Shown here piece by piece: positions 48,851 through 61,900 of a stretch of 64,000 nucleotides of DNA (position 1 is the stretch's first letter; every line of letters starts with the position of its first letter). Origin of the DNA: Rhynchopus sp. YZ270_cl-10 (lineage: Eukaryota; Euglenozoa; Diplonemea; Diplonemida; Diplonemidae); NCBI GenBank assembly GCA_964035575.1, contig OZ037892.1, forward strand, positions 1,292,889 to 1,356,888. Reading direction: 5' to 3'. A program made the translations under genes and the position numbers. Under the pieces are notes generated by a model, which searched no databases, was not told the origin of the DNA, and worked only from the letters and a program-made list of their open reading frames with translations.

Positions 48851-49992
48851 TCTTCTTTCTTCTTTTTTGTGTATGTGTGAATCTCGTTATGAAAGAAAGG
48901 GGTGTGAACTGCTGGTTCCAAAAAGAGGAACAAAAAAGCAATGTTAAAAAAGAAGAAACGTTTGGTTCCCTTCCCCCCCCCAAAAAAATGAATAGTGTAT
49001 AGCGTGCCTCCCAATGGTTCATCTTCGTCAACCAAGTTTTCAATAAACAACAACAACAACACAACGTGAGTACTTTTGCAAGAGTTACCAATGTACCAAT
49101 GGGCTACTCGGCAAATGACTCGGTGGAAACTGCAAGCATCAGAGGTGAGTGAGAGGTCTGCGTGTGGTGTGTTCTGGGAGGTGTCTTCAACAGGAAATAG
49201 TACAAAAAAAATGAAGAGACGTGGAGCAACCACTATTCCAAACAATTTATTTTCCTTTCGCTCCAGAGATGGTGCGTAAGACTACTCGAATTGCGATTTT
49301 TCAAAAGAGAAAAACAACAAAAACGTGTACATATCTGTCTCGTTGACAGTCAAAACCATGCTACCCCCCTTTTTTTTACTTGGGGACTTTCCTCGCTTCT
49401 TAGCTCCACTAGGAAAGCCAGATCCGTGATATCTGTGCCCCCGACCTGATCGGTGATGCTGCAATGGCAGTGTGGCGAGGCGCACTCCCTGCACGCTTCG
49501 TGCGTGTGTTTCTCGACGTGTTGCAACAGATTATTTCTGCTGTGTAGCAGATGAAGAGCACCGGAGACGAGTTCTGTGGGGCTGTGGTGGACTCTCCTCA
49601 AAATCTTAACTTAAAAATTATGGCTTTGCCAGAATCACGATTTTGATAACCGTAAAACCAGCAACATGTAACCTGTGCTAATCGAAAGTGCAGAATTCCT
49701 TCGCCAATGGATTTTTAGGGCATATATTTTTCCTGGAATGTGGTCAATCACTTTAGACCACCTGTGGTCACACACAGTACGATTGAAAAGCCAGTTCATA
49801 CAGGCACCAGTCAGTTTTTCAGGTTTTACAGCGAGTGGGCACGCGAAGCGCGCCCGCAAACTGTGTGTGTAGTGAGAAGCTGCCGTACGCACACTCTTGC
49901 AACCAAACCTTTGTACACCCTCTTTAGGTAAACTATTCTGCCTTATTGCAAAAATTTTAGACCGTCACCTAAATGTGCAGAGCACTCCTTAG

Positions 49993-50828
49993 TTCACTTT
50001 GTTGCTGCGGCAACTGCGACAGAGATTGTGACCACGCCGAATGTTTCCATCGTAGATAACAACTCGATGTATTCGTACCCCGCTGGATCGACCCCGCCTG
50101 ACCACACGCTGCTGTGGAAGGTTGTGTACCATGTGGAGAGCGAGTGCGACCAGAGGCTTGACGCTGTTGTCATCATGCCGAGCGAGACAGGGGAGAAAGA
50201 CAGGAAGTACGCCATGAACCTGACAGAGACGCCAGAGGACTTCACCTTCATTGTTGGGCGGAACCTAAGCAAAGCGACCGCGACTTTCGTGGGTGTGGAG
50301 ACCACCGACTGCGCTGCGACTGTGTCCTCGACTCTGTACTACAACGCGATCGACACCACTGAGCTGCACAGCGTCAAACACTCCACCACTGTCAACCGCA
50401 TCATGGACATGAGCCTCCCGATAGAAAATGTTTACGCAACGAAAGTCATGCTCACTCTTACCTCGGACTGTGCCGGCGGTGTTGTGGGCTACTTGTTGGG
50501 CGGCGAGCATTTTTTCTTCAGGAACCTGCCGACGTGGTTGTGGACAGGCTCGTGGAGGACCAGTTACTGGGGAGAGTAGGGCTCTTGAGCTACACATGCG
50601 TCTCCGCCCCCGAGGAGGCGGTCTGGATGCAGCTGGTTGGCTACTACCACAACTTCAGTAGAGAGATCACGCCGACAGCACAGCGCAGCCGCCCACCCCT
50701 GTCCCAGAAACCATGTCGCCTGAGTGGTTCGCCTGGCCTCGCAAGGGTGTGGTTGTGGTGATTGTGGTGTCTTGTCTTGTCTTGTCGCAGTGGCAGGTGC
50801 TGCAGGAGTCTACTTCTACCGCAAGAAG
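49993..50828 (+). pseudogene. Type I membrane protein pseudogene
   Basis: A coding block with gene-like codon use runs from about 49993 in one frame (ATEIVTTPNVSIVDNNS... to GGEHFFFRNLP, about 170 residues). It then continues in a second frame (DRLVEDQLLGRVGLLSYTC), a third (SPEWFAWPRKGVVVVIVVSC) and back to the first (VAVAGAAGVYFYRKK). The last two pieces together make one hydrophobic span followed by a basic anchor, as in a type I membrane protein. Three frame changes in 300 bp mark it as a pseudogene unless there are sequence errors. No start codon or signal peptide is visible, so the 5' part is missing or in an unseen exon. AAG|GTGAGC at 50826-50834 looks like an intron donor, leading straight into the minisatellite. 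Confidence 0.55.
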
Positions 50829-50837
50829 GTGAGCGAG

Positions 50838-51253
50838 AGCATCCTTGCACAGCATCCTTGCACAGCATCCTTGCACAGCATCCTTGCACAGCATCCTTGC
50901 ACAGCATCCTTGCACAGCATCCTTGCACAGCATCCTTGCACAGCATCCTTGCACAGCATCCTTGCACAGCATCCTTGCACAGCATCCTTGCACAGCATCC
51001 TTGCACAGCATCCTTGCACAGCATCCTTGCACAGCATCCTTGCACAGCATCCTTGCACAGCATCCTTGCACAGCATCCTTGCACAGCATCCTTGCACAGC
51101 ATCCTTGCACAGCATCCTTGCACAGCATCCTTGCACAGCATCCTTGCACAGCATCCTTGCACAGCATCCTTGCACAGCATCCTTGCACAGCATCCTTGCA
51201 CAGCATCCTTGCACAGCATCCTTGCACAGCATCCTTGCACAGCATCCTTGCAC
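50838..51253 (+). repeat. 13-bp minisatellite, 32 copies
   Basis: AGCATCCTTGCAC repeated 32 times without visible variation. The same unit appears in the opposite orientation at the right end of the window (63738-64000). All six frames are open, so the apparent proteins are artefacts. Confidence 0.97.
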
Positions 51254-51255
51254 AG

Positions 51256-51332
51256 CTTTACAGGGGACCATTTTTTTACAGGGGACCATTTTTTTACAGG
51301 GGACCATTTTTTTACAGGGGACCATTTTTTTA
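51256..51332 (+). repeat. Short tandem repeat of acceptor-like units
   Basis: Four copies of TACAGGGGACCATTTTTTT. Each contains a T7 tract followed by ACAG, which resembles a 3' splice site. Confidence 0.85.
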
Positions 51333-51685
51333 CACATTACAACACACTTGTCCTTTCTTTTTACCCTCCCTCCCTCCCCCTTTCCTTTGTTTTATTGTGA
51401 GCCTTGTACGCCTCCACGGGGCGGTCCCTGGGCAACGGTAGAGGGTGCAGGCCGGCGAAGCGCAAGGCGTAGTGTGTCTTGTCCTTCTTTGTTTTCGTTT
51501 TTTGGTTTTTGCTTTTTTAAAGTCTTTTTTAAAATGAGGAGGAAGGCCCTTTTGGGGGCGTTGTGGGTGGTGCTGCATGTCTGCATCAGCAGCAGCAGCA
51601 GGTGCTACACCAACAGCAGCAGCAACAGCAGCAACAGCAGCAACAGCAGCAACAGCAGCAACAGCAGCAACAGCAGCAACAGCAG

Positions 51686-51687
<2 letters not shown>
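51333..51687 (+). mobile_element. 5' fragment of a second retroelement copy
   Basis: A + strand ATG at 51534 begins MRRKALLGALWVV, matching the first residues of the - strand giant frame (MRRKALLGVLCVL at 63046), with some codon differences silent (AGG/CGG, TTG/CTG). It then enters a CAG/CAACAG repeat read as Ser/Asn and is cut off by poly(T) at 51688. The upstream pyrimidine-rich leader (51340-51530) differs from the sequence before 63046. Confidence 0.65.
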
Positions 51688-51732
<45 letters not shown>

Positions 51733-51738
51733 CTAAGG

Positions 51739-51792
<54 letters not shown>

Positions 51793-51824
51793 CTCCCCAC
51801 CGGGGTTCTTTTTTTTTTTTTTTT
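51688..51824 (-). repeat. Poly(T) tracts: probable poly(A) tail of the retroelement
   Basis: T runs at 51688-51732, 51742-51792 and 51809-51824, separated by short unique pieces. On the - strand these are poly(A) at the 3' end of the giant element, which is the expected end of a non-LTR retrotransposon. Confidence 0.6.
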
Positions 51825-52981
51825 CCCGGTGGTCCGGGTTTTGAATGTTTTTAGTGTTTTCTTTTTCCCAGAGAGGGTTGGGGGGAGGTGATCAGGGGTC
51901 TCAGGGACCTCGAATCAAAACAGAGGTGTCTTGACAAAAAAGGCTCAAAGGTGCAGAGGTCTGTTTAGCCTTACAGCAAATCCTTTAAAAAAGGAAAGGC
52001 CTTGAGACATAACAAAAGAGGGTTTTGAGGCAGACGGAGGGGCTCAACAAATAAGACCTTCCAGGACCCAAGTTTTTTCTAGCCCACAGCAACATAGGTA
52101 GAAAGAACATGAGAGGAAGAAGGGACTTACCTGCATGTGAGATGAAGAGGGAAATAGGCAGAGGAGAAGGAGGGGCTTTTTCACTTCAGGGGTTCTTGAT
52201 GGTCAGGGCTGGGTTTCTTCTAGGTGGAGATTCCCATGGGTAGACCAAAAAGAGAGAGTAGGTTGAGGTGAAAAAGTTTGGGACAATAAAGACAATAAAG
52301 ACAATGTAAAACAGTTGAAACAATGACAATAACATACAGACAGACCAAGTGATGACCTCCCATGCCTCAGGGGCAAGGATGTTCAGCTGGTTCTGGGTTA
52401 GTTTCCTGAATCTGGAGGGGGGGTGAGCGAATCATACAACCCTTCAGTATGGAAACGGAGTCTTGGGCAAGCCTGTGAAAAAGAGGAATAATGGAACAAA
52501 AGGACAAGGGTAAAAAAAATATTAACAAGGGGGTGAATAAAATAAAGAAAATATTAACAAACTAGACAAGGGGGTGAGGGGTAAAAAATGGGAGTTGTGT
52601 TTTTGAATTTTCTGTACAATATTGGATCTGTGCACAGGGGGCATTACCCCTCTAACAGCAAGGGTAAAGTTGAAAATAAAGGAAAGTGCTTCTTTGAGGC
52701 ACTATGACACTTTGACAATCTATTTTTTGAAAGTAAAGTAAAAAGAAGTGCATCCTGGTGGCACTTTGACACTGGCAAACATTCTATTCTATTGTGTCTA
52801 CTGTTTCTATTCTAAATTCTAAAACACTGGCTGGGCGACCTCCTGGGAACACCTCACACAAAAATCAAAATGGTAAATGACAAAAATAAAAATGGGGAAA
52901 ACCACGTTTTCGTACACATATTCTTTGCTTTGCTTTGCTTTGGTTTGCTTAGTTTTGTGTTGTTTTCTTTGTATCTCTTGT
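51825..52981 (-). mobile_element. 3' untranslated part of the giant retroelement
   Basis: About 1.15 kb between the stop of the giant frame and the poly(A)-like end. No coding frame. Purine-rich on the + strand with AATAAAG-type motifs near 52287-52300 and 52538-52548. No sign of a long terminal repeat. Confidence 0.55.
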
Positions 52982-55900
52982 TTATTGAAAGTCCTCATCA
53001 ACCGCGTCGACATCGATGGAGCAAGCCGCAGCACAGGAAGTGGCAGACGGGTGGGCGGAGGGTGCGGTGTGGCCACTTCCTGTCTGGGCGTTCATTGCTG
53101 CTGATGCGGTGGAGGAGTCGGAGGTGGACTGTGCGGCGGCGATGGGGGACTCTTCATCGCTCTCCATCATCACCTCTGCGGCAGTGTAGCGTCGTCCGAA
53201 AGGGGATGTGGGCTCAGCAGAACAGGAAGTGGCAGACGGGTGGGCGGAGGGTGCTGTGTGGCCACTTCCTGTCTGCGATGTTGTAGCGGGTGCCGTGGTG
53301 GCATCGACCCCATCTGGGTCTCGCCCTCGGGACCCTGGATCCAAAGCTAGCGACACCGTCACCGTAGGGTCCCAATCATTCGCCCTATCCCGAAAGCTCG
53401 AGTCGCTCATTGCCCTGTTGAGGCAGTCCAGTGTGGACCGGATCTTCTTCTTTGCCGCCTCGGGAGCCTCCCAATTCAGCGCCTTCCAGGTGTGGAGCCA
53501 TTCCCGAAACGCCCAGAAGCACCCCTCTGTGCCGAGTCGCGTATCCACCGCCCCTTGCCTGTGGTGGAAGGCCTCCACCCACTGCTGGACGTTCCGCATC
53601 ACCGGCTGCCCCATTGACAGGCAGGGGTAGAAACCCCCTTTCGACACCGTGTACCCCCACTGCAGCTTCCGTGCGATCTCCTCCACCTTCTGCCGCGCTT
53701 CGCCCTCCACATCGTCCAGGCGAAAAGAGTCCGTCGGGGTCTCAGCGTCCGCCTTCGGGTTCTCGACCGCGGGGGTGGACTGCCTGGCCTTACGCACCCT
53801 GTTGTCCCGTTCTGTCGTCACCCTGGCCTGGGAGACCCCCTTCCTACGAGTCTGTGTGTCCCCGAGCTCGATACCCTGCTTTGCGGTACCTGGTTTCGCG
53901 GTTCCAGGCTTCTTGTCCTCCCCAGTGGACGGAGCAGCACGCGGCAGGAAGGCCTGAGGGAGGAGACAGGACGCAGTGCACAGCTTGGAGAAAGCCATGT
54001 CCTCCTCATCCCTCAAATCGCCATGCGAGCGTTCAGCGTCCCTCAGCAGCAAAAGACACCGCTCAGACGTGGCGTGCAGGAGGATGGTCTCCCGTCCCTG
54101 CATGGACTCTTCGTTGCCGATGTTGCGGCGCCCCTCAGCCTCCTGTTCCTCGCACGAGGCAAACCCTAACCGGAACCTCTGACGGCTCTCCTCTCTCCTC
54201 TGCGATGCAGTGAGGCTCTGGGCTTGCCTTCGGTTCAAGGCACCTGCCTTCGTCAGCTCACTCGTCTTCGCCGATCCAGGCTGCGCTCCAGCGGGGCTGC
54301 GGACACCCATCGCCTTCTCCTGCATCGTCTCACGTCGCTGCTCCGACGATTTGGCCTTAGCAGAAACGAAGCGAGATGCACTCTCGGATCTGGCCCGGCG
54401 CAAGAGGACCTCCGTAGCCTCCCGTTCCTGCTTCTGGCGTTCCTCCGACAACCTCCTCCGCTCTGCCGACCGCCGGCGCAACTCTTCCCCCTCCTCTGGT
54501 GGGACGTCTCCCTCAACCCCACCCTCGAAACCCGATTCCCTATCCTCAGGTTCCGCGGCAAAGCAGGGTGGCGTCACCGGCTGGGGGGAAGCATCGGTCT
54601 CGTGCATGTCTTGCATCAATGTGTCAGCCTGCTCCCAATCTCCTCGAGAAGAGGGCGGCATAGGAGGAGTCTCATCATGGGGTGCAGGGTGACGGACCGG
54701 TGTCTCTCCTGTCTGAGCCTCCGCGGCAGAAGAAGGTACTTGTTGCTCCTGGGGAGTCGATTGAGGGATATCGGTCTCAGAGGTCTCCTCCATCTTCACC
54801 TGCACCTCCGAAGCCTGTTGATTTGCGAGCGCCAGCATATCCTCCGCCTCCTCCCTTGCGCACTCCTCCTTGAGGTGCTCCAGGGCGTTGCGTCGCTCCT
54901 CCGCAGACTCGCCGACCGCTAGAGCCTCATTCCTCTTGAAGCACACCTTCAACTCCGTCCGCACTGCCCACCATTGTCTCACCACAGTGGTCTCAGCTGC
55001 GTGCACCCGCGCCAAAGCCAGAGGATCAGGCGTGTTTCCGTCCAGAGGGTTCTCGTAGGCTCGAATTCCTTGGGGGCCTGCCGGATGGGAATCCATGGGA
55101 ACAGAGGGACCTGAGCACTTCGCCCCAACAGCGCACGTCAAGCAGCTGGTGGTGCAGCAGCACGTGCAACTCATAAAGCTGTCATCCGCAGAAGCGCCCT
55201 CTACTTTGCACATCCCGCAGCGGAAAGACCCAGTGAAGAGTTTCCAAGCACATGGCCCACCCGATGAAGAATGCCTCTGGACCTCACAGAAGGCCTGTGC
55301 CGTGTCCGCGTTCAGGATGAAACGCTCAAAGTGACCCGACACAACTCCGGTGTACGTCAGTCCTATAACTCCACAGGAAACCCCCCTCGGCGCTATCACA
55401 TGTGGGCAGGAACCCGGATTCGCGGAGCCGTGTAGCGGGGCGCAGAACAAAACAAAAGTCACGTTTAAAGCCCTGCTGAGGCCGCTCACCAGCAGTAGAT
55501 CCCCCCATGTGCTGGGGTCTGTGCACCCTGCCTGAAGCTTCCGCATGGCCCACGACCTGTGGCCTCCCGTCAGCGAGCGCAAGTCACTGTCACGTAGAAC
55601 CTGCGCAACAGCAATCTGTCTCAGCGTCGCGCTCGAGATACGGGCCGACGACGGGAAGGACGCTGACACTGCGTCGAAGAGGCAATCCCCAATGGTGAAG
55701 GGGTCCCTGGCTCGAGCGCCCATCAGCTCCAGCAGTCTTTCCCACGGGATGTCGCTGAAGAAGAGGGAGGTGGCGCTGACGTTCGTGTTCTGCGCCAGGT
55801 GACGGACGTGCTGCAGGAAAAGATCTCCGCTGTCGTCCATGCGGGCATCCGTCGTCGGTTCAGAAGATGGGATAGGGGGTGATCTGGACCTCTCAGCCCC

Positions 55901-58900
55901 CTTCTGGTGAGTGCGAGCTGAGGGATGACACTCCTCCTCTGCCCCCTCCATATTGACGTCCTCTGGGCAATGAGAATCTCCCTCTTCCTTCACCTCCTCC
56001 ATCTGGACATCCTCTGAGCGGGCCCCCTGGGGATCTGGAGGTGAGTGTGTGTCCGAAGAGTCTCCACGTTTGTTCCCTCGGAGGATGTCCACCAGACCGG
56101 CCTGAGATGCCGGGCAAAAAGGGGAGTCACGCGCACACCCGACGCACACCTTCCTACCACAGCCCTCGGTACACTTGTAGTGTGTCTCGCCTGAGTCAAA
56201 GGGGCTAAAGCACCGCCTGCACTGGTCGAAAACCACACCGGGTGCTGGCACGGTCGGAACTCGGTCCATCATCACGTCTGACTTGCATCGAGACTTCGGG
56301 GCAGGCGTGGGCTCCATACTAAGGATTTCACTCTTGAGGCCTGGGTCTGAAACAAAGAGGGGGCTGCAAAACCAGTCTGCGGAGTCATCAACCGTATCCA
56401 CCAAGAGGAAGAGAACCTCCTTAGCCGGCCTTGTCGGCGTGAGGATGCGGGGGCGCATGTGGCTCCCAATGAGCACGATGGTGCACTCCAATACCTCCCC
56501 AGCCCCTGCCAAAGCCACTTCATCCACCCAAGTGCGCGCATCGGACCGGTCACTGCTTTGGGAGCCCATGTGTTCCATCCAGCTCTTCGCAGAGATAGGG
56601 ATGCAAGCTACAAGGTCCGGACGGTCAGAACTGATCTTCTTCACCGCTCGCCTCCTGAGGTCCAAATGTTTTGAGCCGGTACTGGTGTCCTCAAGCTTCA
56701 GATTCCGTTTGAGTTCCGTCGAGCACGCTGCCAGCAAAGCGTCAAAGCCACTGTCACCCCTAAGGATTTCGAACCTCGGGGGGTGTGTGAGCCCCAGGCG
56801 TGCGGCCTGCGTCTCCGCCTTAGGGCACCTACCGTCCGCCATTGAGCGCAGGGAGTTCCAGCAATCCTCAGGTGTCTCACCCACAATCGTTTGATTAACC
56901 CGAATTGGGTTCACCCGGTACGCTACCCCGCCCACCTTCTTCTCCGGCATTGCGAAAAAGGCCCTGGGCTCGGATGACTCATCTTCGTCGTCGTCATCGA
57001 CCACCTCCACCGATGGCTCCCGATTTGGCAGGTTGTCAGCAGATCCATGGAGGTAGTCCGAGTCCATCTGCTGCAGCATTTCCTCCGATGGGCCTTGTCC
57101 AGCATCAGCGCAGTGCGGTACATGTTGCCCAATGTCCGTGCACAGCACACCGCGGGCCCTGAAGGACTTACCCACGGTGGCCTGGTACGCGCACGACAAC
57201 CTCTCGCGCAGTCTCGTCTCCGTCGGAGAGTCCCCGCCCGGGTCCGCCACTCCGGCCAACCCCGCCACCTGGCTGATTACCCTGTTGCACTCCTCGGATG
57301 CGCCCCCAAAGGCCTCGAAAACCATGGGGCTGAACAGCACATCTGCGCTTTTGCAGTCCTCTGCGTGTTTCTTCCTCTTGCCCTCCCCTGCCACTTTGGC
57401 TGCATACTCACGGTGCTGTGCTGCTCGATGGACGTAAGTGGGGAGGGTCGGTGCTGCCACAGTGAAGTCCAACGCACGCGCAGAGGTCTCGTATATTCCT
57501 AGGGGGAGGTATACGTCGGCCGGCCTTTTCCCAGACTCGAAGCCCAAATTCTTCTCCACTGAGGGGTTGAGCCCTGCTGCCTCACAGATGAGCGCAAAAG
57601 CATGCTTCAGGGCATCATGCCGGTCCGTCCTGCAACCCATGCTCGCACACGCAAAAGTGTGGTCGCCGAACGCATCCATGCGTCCCCCTTTGGGGTTACA
57701 CCCTTTGCAGACGCTGTTGGGTTTGTGGATTGCCACTCCCAGGCGGAAACGCATCGCTCCAGCAAAATAGTCCGAACGGATGGTGTTGGGAGGCGTGGGT
57801 GCTGCTGTCAGCCAAGTGCCAGATAGGGGAAGCTGCAAAGAAAGCAGGCGAGCTCTGTCCCGTTCGCTGCTGCATCTCCTTTTCAGCTCCGCCGCCTGGT
57901 GGTCCACAATAGCCGAAGAGAGTTCCTGTTGTACTAGCAACTTGGAGGGCTTTACATCACCGTCAATGTGGTGTGAGACGGCCACCCGTCTGTTGAAGGC
58001 CTCGGCCGCATTCTTCCACCTGGATTGGTCCCATTCAAAATTGGGGTCTAACTGCGTGGCCAATTTGAAGCACCCCGCCTGTGACGCCAAGACCGCAGCC
58101 GGCCAGTGATCCGCAGTGCGACGTACACCTAACCCTCCGATGGCGATGGGGAGCGCTGCCTGCAGGCGGGCAAGCTCCGGAATGGTCCCATGCTCGTCGT
58201 GCAAGATCGTCGCCAAACACTTGTCCACCTCCGCATCAAAGTCCCGCAAGTAGTCCTCCCCTAGGTCCACGCATGATATTCCACGCATGTAGAACACCAT
58301 CTTGCAGAAACCCTCACAGAAGCGCAAGATGTAGAACGCATGCTGAGAGTCCTTGAGGTCTTTAAGAGCCTCGAGGTTCCGCTTCGACTCGTCGAGCTTG
58401 CGCTGCATGTACTTCCTGCAGTGTTCCGCCGTGCCAATGGGGATGCCCAGAAAGTCGAAATTCTTCTGGTGGAGGGTGAATCCAGGGGAACCAGGCTCGT
58501 CACAGATGACAAAACCCCTGTCACGCAGGTCCGCTGCAGAGTCGCCACGGAGAGTCACCAACTCGCACTTCGAACTGTTCACCTTCAGGCCAACCTGTTT
58601 GCTCGACACCACCAGCGCGTCATATGCAGCCTTAACAGCCTCAGGAGAGCCACGGATGCAACCATCGTCCAGGTACCAAATGGATCCGTCAAGTGCTTTG
58701 TTCGCCTTCAGCTTTTCAGTCATGTCCGCAATCGCCAGAGAGAACAGAACAGGGCCAAGGGGGTCGCCTTGCTGCACGCCTGTCTGGGACGTCAGGATGT
58801 CTTCCCCATAGAAGAGGGAGGTGTGGCCGCCGTAGCACCATCGCACCCAGGGTGAGATCTCCGGGATGTGTTTCTCGACCGCATCCAGGAAGGTGGACCT

Positions 58901-61900
58901 ATCAACTGTGTTAAAGGCGTTGTGGTAGTCCACCTTCAGAATCACCTTGTCCTGGCCGTCATGTCTCTTGGCGTACTGTGCGATCATCGTGGTAGCTGCC
59001 TCAGAGCCCCGAGGAGTCGACACCCCCACCTGGTTCCCCTTGCGGAAAATTTCTGCCGCACGCTTCCGCAGTCTGTTCGCCAGGATCTTCCCAACCAAAC
59101 GGCGCAACACGCCCCCAACTGCAATCGGGCGCACGTCGTCCGGTTTGCCTTTTGACACCTTCCTGAGGGCCACCAGCTTGGCACCTGCGAAGAATGGCGC
59201 GACCTCCCTACGTGCTTTACCTTGAGCCAGACTGGACAGCACTGCCGACAGGGCTGCGAGCGTGCCAGGGGTGTGCTTCTGATTGCACAGGGTGCGAAGG
59301 AGGGATCCTGTGAGGTTTGAAGGGCCTCCTGCAGTGGCTCGTGGCATGCTGCTGATCGCGGCTAGAACCTCCTTGGGGGTGAAATCGGCCGGTCCAGACG
59401 TGTTCCTCAGGGGGCTAGAGGCCGAGGCTGTAGGGGGAGCGGCAGTTGGGTGCTTACCCTTCAGTTTAGCCAACGTATCCGGTCCGTGAGGGGCGAGGCC
59501 ATCGCTGGTGAGGGCGGACAGCGCTTGGCCGGGGAGTCCTGCAGCTGTTTTCGCCCGGGAACGTTTCTGGCGGGCCTCCACCGTGTCACCTGGCGTCCAC
59601 TTCGGTCGTGCTTGCACTTCAGACAGAGCTTTCTCCCACATATCCGCCCACTCACCCGCATCCCACCAATCCAGATCCTGCCTCCAAGAGTTGTAGCACC
59701 GTCGTTTGGCATCCTGTGACCCAGCACGTCCACCCCCACGGTCCCTGTGCAGGACGGTAAAGAAAAAGGCTAATTTTGTCCAAGCCCTCTTATCCTGGTG
59801 CACCAAGATCTCCTGAAGAACCCTCTGAAAGATGAGGGTGTAGCGATGGAGAAGGTCTGGTGGGCAAGTCCCCTTCATCTTGAGCCTGGTGGTGCCCAGC
59901 ATGTCCAGTGAGGGCATTCCTTCAGGGCATCTCGCATGCGTGAGGCGTTCCTCGATCCCTGGTAGGGGTGCCTTCTTCATGAGGTGTGTGCAGCTCCTGC
60001 ATGCGCTCTGCGATTTCTTCAGGAGGGTAGGGCACTCCTCACTGACACACCTCTTGAACCCGAAGAAGGACAGAATGTGTTCGGGTATGTACTCTTTTTG
60101 GGATGCGTGGATTCTCAAATGTGCCAGGAGTCCTTCGCGGGTGAACGAATTCACGTCCGTCTGCGCGATGATGCCCCTTTTGCATCCCTCCACCGGGCAG
60201 AAACAGAAGTCCTCCTCTGGCTTACCTAAGCATAGCTCCAACGCTTCACCTGAGGGGTTTGAGGTCGGCAAGGGGCGCTGGTCGAGGTCCAAGGGGTTCA
60301 GTGTCGCTCTGTCTGCCACCCTCAACAAGGCCGACGACACATCTCTGACGTCCCCTTCCTCCTCCGTGGGCCGGATCGCCTCGTAGTGCCCGTCACATAG
60401 GGCTATGGCTACCGTGGTACGCCTGGACACCTCCGCCGCGCGCTGCTGTGCGTTGGTGATGTTCATCGAGCCTGGGGCGATTAACACGACTGGGTTCTCC
60501 CCTGCTTGGACGACAACAATGTTGATGTCGCGCCTTAGGGCGAACAGGCGAAGGGCGAGGTGATCCACTTTGGCTGAACCTCTGATGCCGTCAATCCAAC
60601 GCGTCAGCGCTTCCCCTGACTGCAGTATGCTACGCATCTCCCTCTCCAGCTTTACCGCCATGTCGCCGATGTCTTTGCGGTCGGCGGAGAAGTCAGGAGT
60701 GGCGGACCGCCAGCCCGAGGCGTGGATCGCCAACAAACCACAGTCGGTGATGTGGGAGTTAGCCACTCGGCGGGCCCGATACTTCACCAACATGGTGTCG
60801 ACCTCCTGCGCCTCTGCCTCATATGCGGTTGACGATGTGGCATCAGCGCATCCACCACACAGCTGGTCATGGGGGATGAACACTTCAGGGAAGTCCCAGT
60901 CCTCATCCTCTTCGTCCCCCCGGTTCCAAGCCCAGTCGTCATCTCCTTCCATAACTTCATCATCCCAACAGGCGTCCTCATCCTCAACCTCATACGCAGG
61001 AGCGTTCCCGTTTGCGCACCCCCCGGTCCACGCAGACGGGGACACGCTTGTCGGGTGCTTCGGATCAGCAGGGGAAGGGCGCAGGTCCCAGGGCGTCACC
61101 GCTCGCCACAACAGCGACAGCAAGACCAGTAGGGACATCCCGATCCAGAGTAGCGGGCCATCAACCTGGATCGCAGATCCGACCAGCGACACCGCAAACC
61201 TCAACAGGCGCCACTCCCATCGCACTCGGCACAGTGCGCTCAGAAGGAGGCGTGCAACCGGAGAGGGCGGACGAGTGTGCGCCTTGCGCCGACGGAGCTT
61301 GCCTGCCTGCGTCTTGATCCAGTTCAAGGACCTGTGCCCTCGTCGCGTCCTCCTGGTCCTCCTACGCATCAGCCACAAAATGTAATGACTGAGGGTAGGG
61401 GCACGTCTGTCCTTCCACAGGTCCAGGACCGCAAACGACACAAACACACCCCACTCAGGTGCCTCGGCTACCCAGCGGGGGTCTGGTCGGCGCAGAGAAG
61501 AAAGGCGTTCCCAAAGGATGCTCCACCAGTCAAACCCAAGCCCATGTACTGCACGCCCCATTAGAACATAGGGGGTGAGAACAGTCCCCCACACCCGTAA
61601 CGTCACACAGCCGTTCTGTCCCTCTCGCCCCGCAAGGCTGTCCCCGAACGCCAGCATACCTCGCTCACCCCCACCTAGAGTGTTGTCACCACCACCGCTG
61701 TTCGTCTTGCTGTTGTAGTTGCTGCTGATGATGTTGCTGCTGTTGCAGTTGCTGTTGCTGTAAATGTTGTTGTTGCTGCATCTGCTGTTGCTGCTGCTGG
61801 AGCTGTTGCTGTAGCTGCTGGTACTGCTGTTGGTGTTGCTGCTGGTGCTGCTGCCGGTGCTGCCGCTGGTGCTGCTGTTGCTGCTGTTGTTGCGGTTGCT

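Larger units (their letters stand above)
48579..49992. other. Spacer, no gene seen
   Basis: The first 610 bp repeats sequence found after sulfatase A and before sulfatase B. From about 49200 it is unique. A GC-richer patch at 49430-49590 has an open - strand frame with several Cys and His, but no start context or recognisable domain. Confidence 0.55.

Noticed and set aside
49350-49601. 83-codon - strand frame with several Cys and His
   Set aside because: The Cys/His spacing fits no zinc finger I know and there is no supporting start or neighbour.
50838-51253. Possible CRISPR-like array
   Set aside because: The units are contiguous 13-mers with no spacers, in a eukaryotic setting.
50644-51441. 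Apparent secreted repeat proteins (HSILAQHPCTASL and CKDAVQGCCARM)
   Set aside because: All six frames of the 13-bp array are open, so open length says nothing. No start context or codon signal supports translation.
53431-57770. Several + strand frames of 70-260 codons across the retroelement
   Set aside because: They lie opposite or out of frame with recognisable RT, endonuclease and OTU domains and show no domain of their own.
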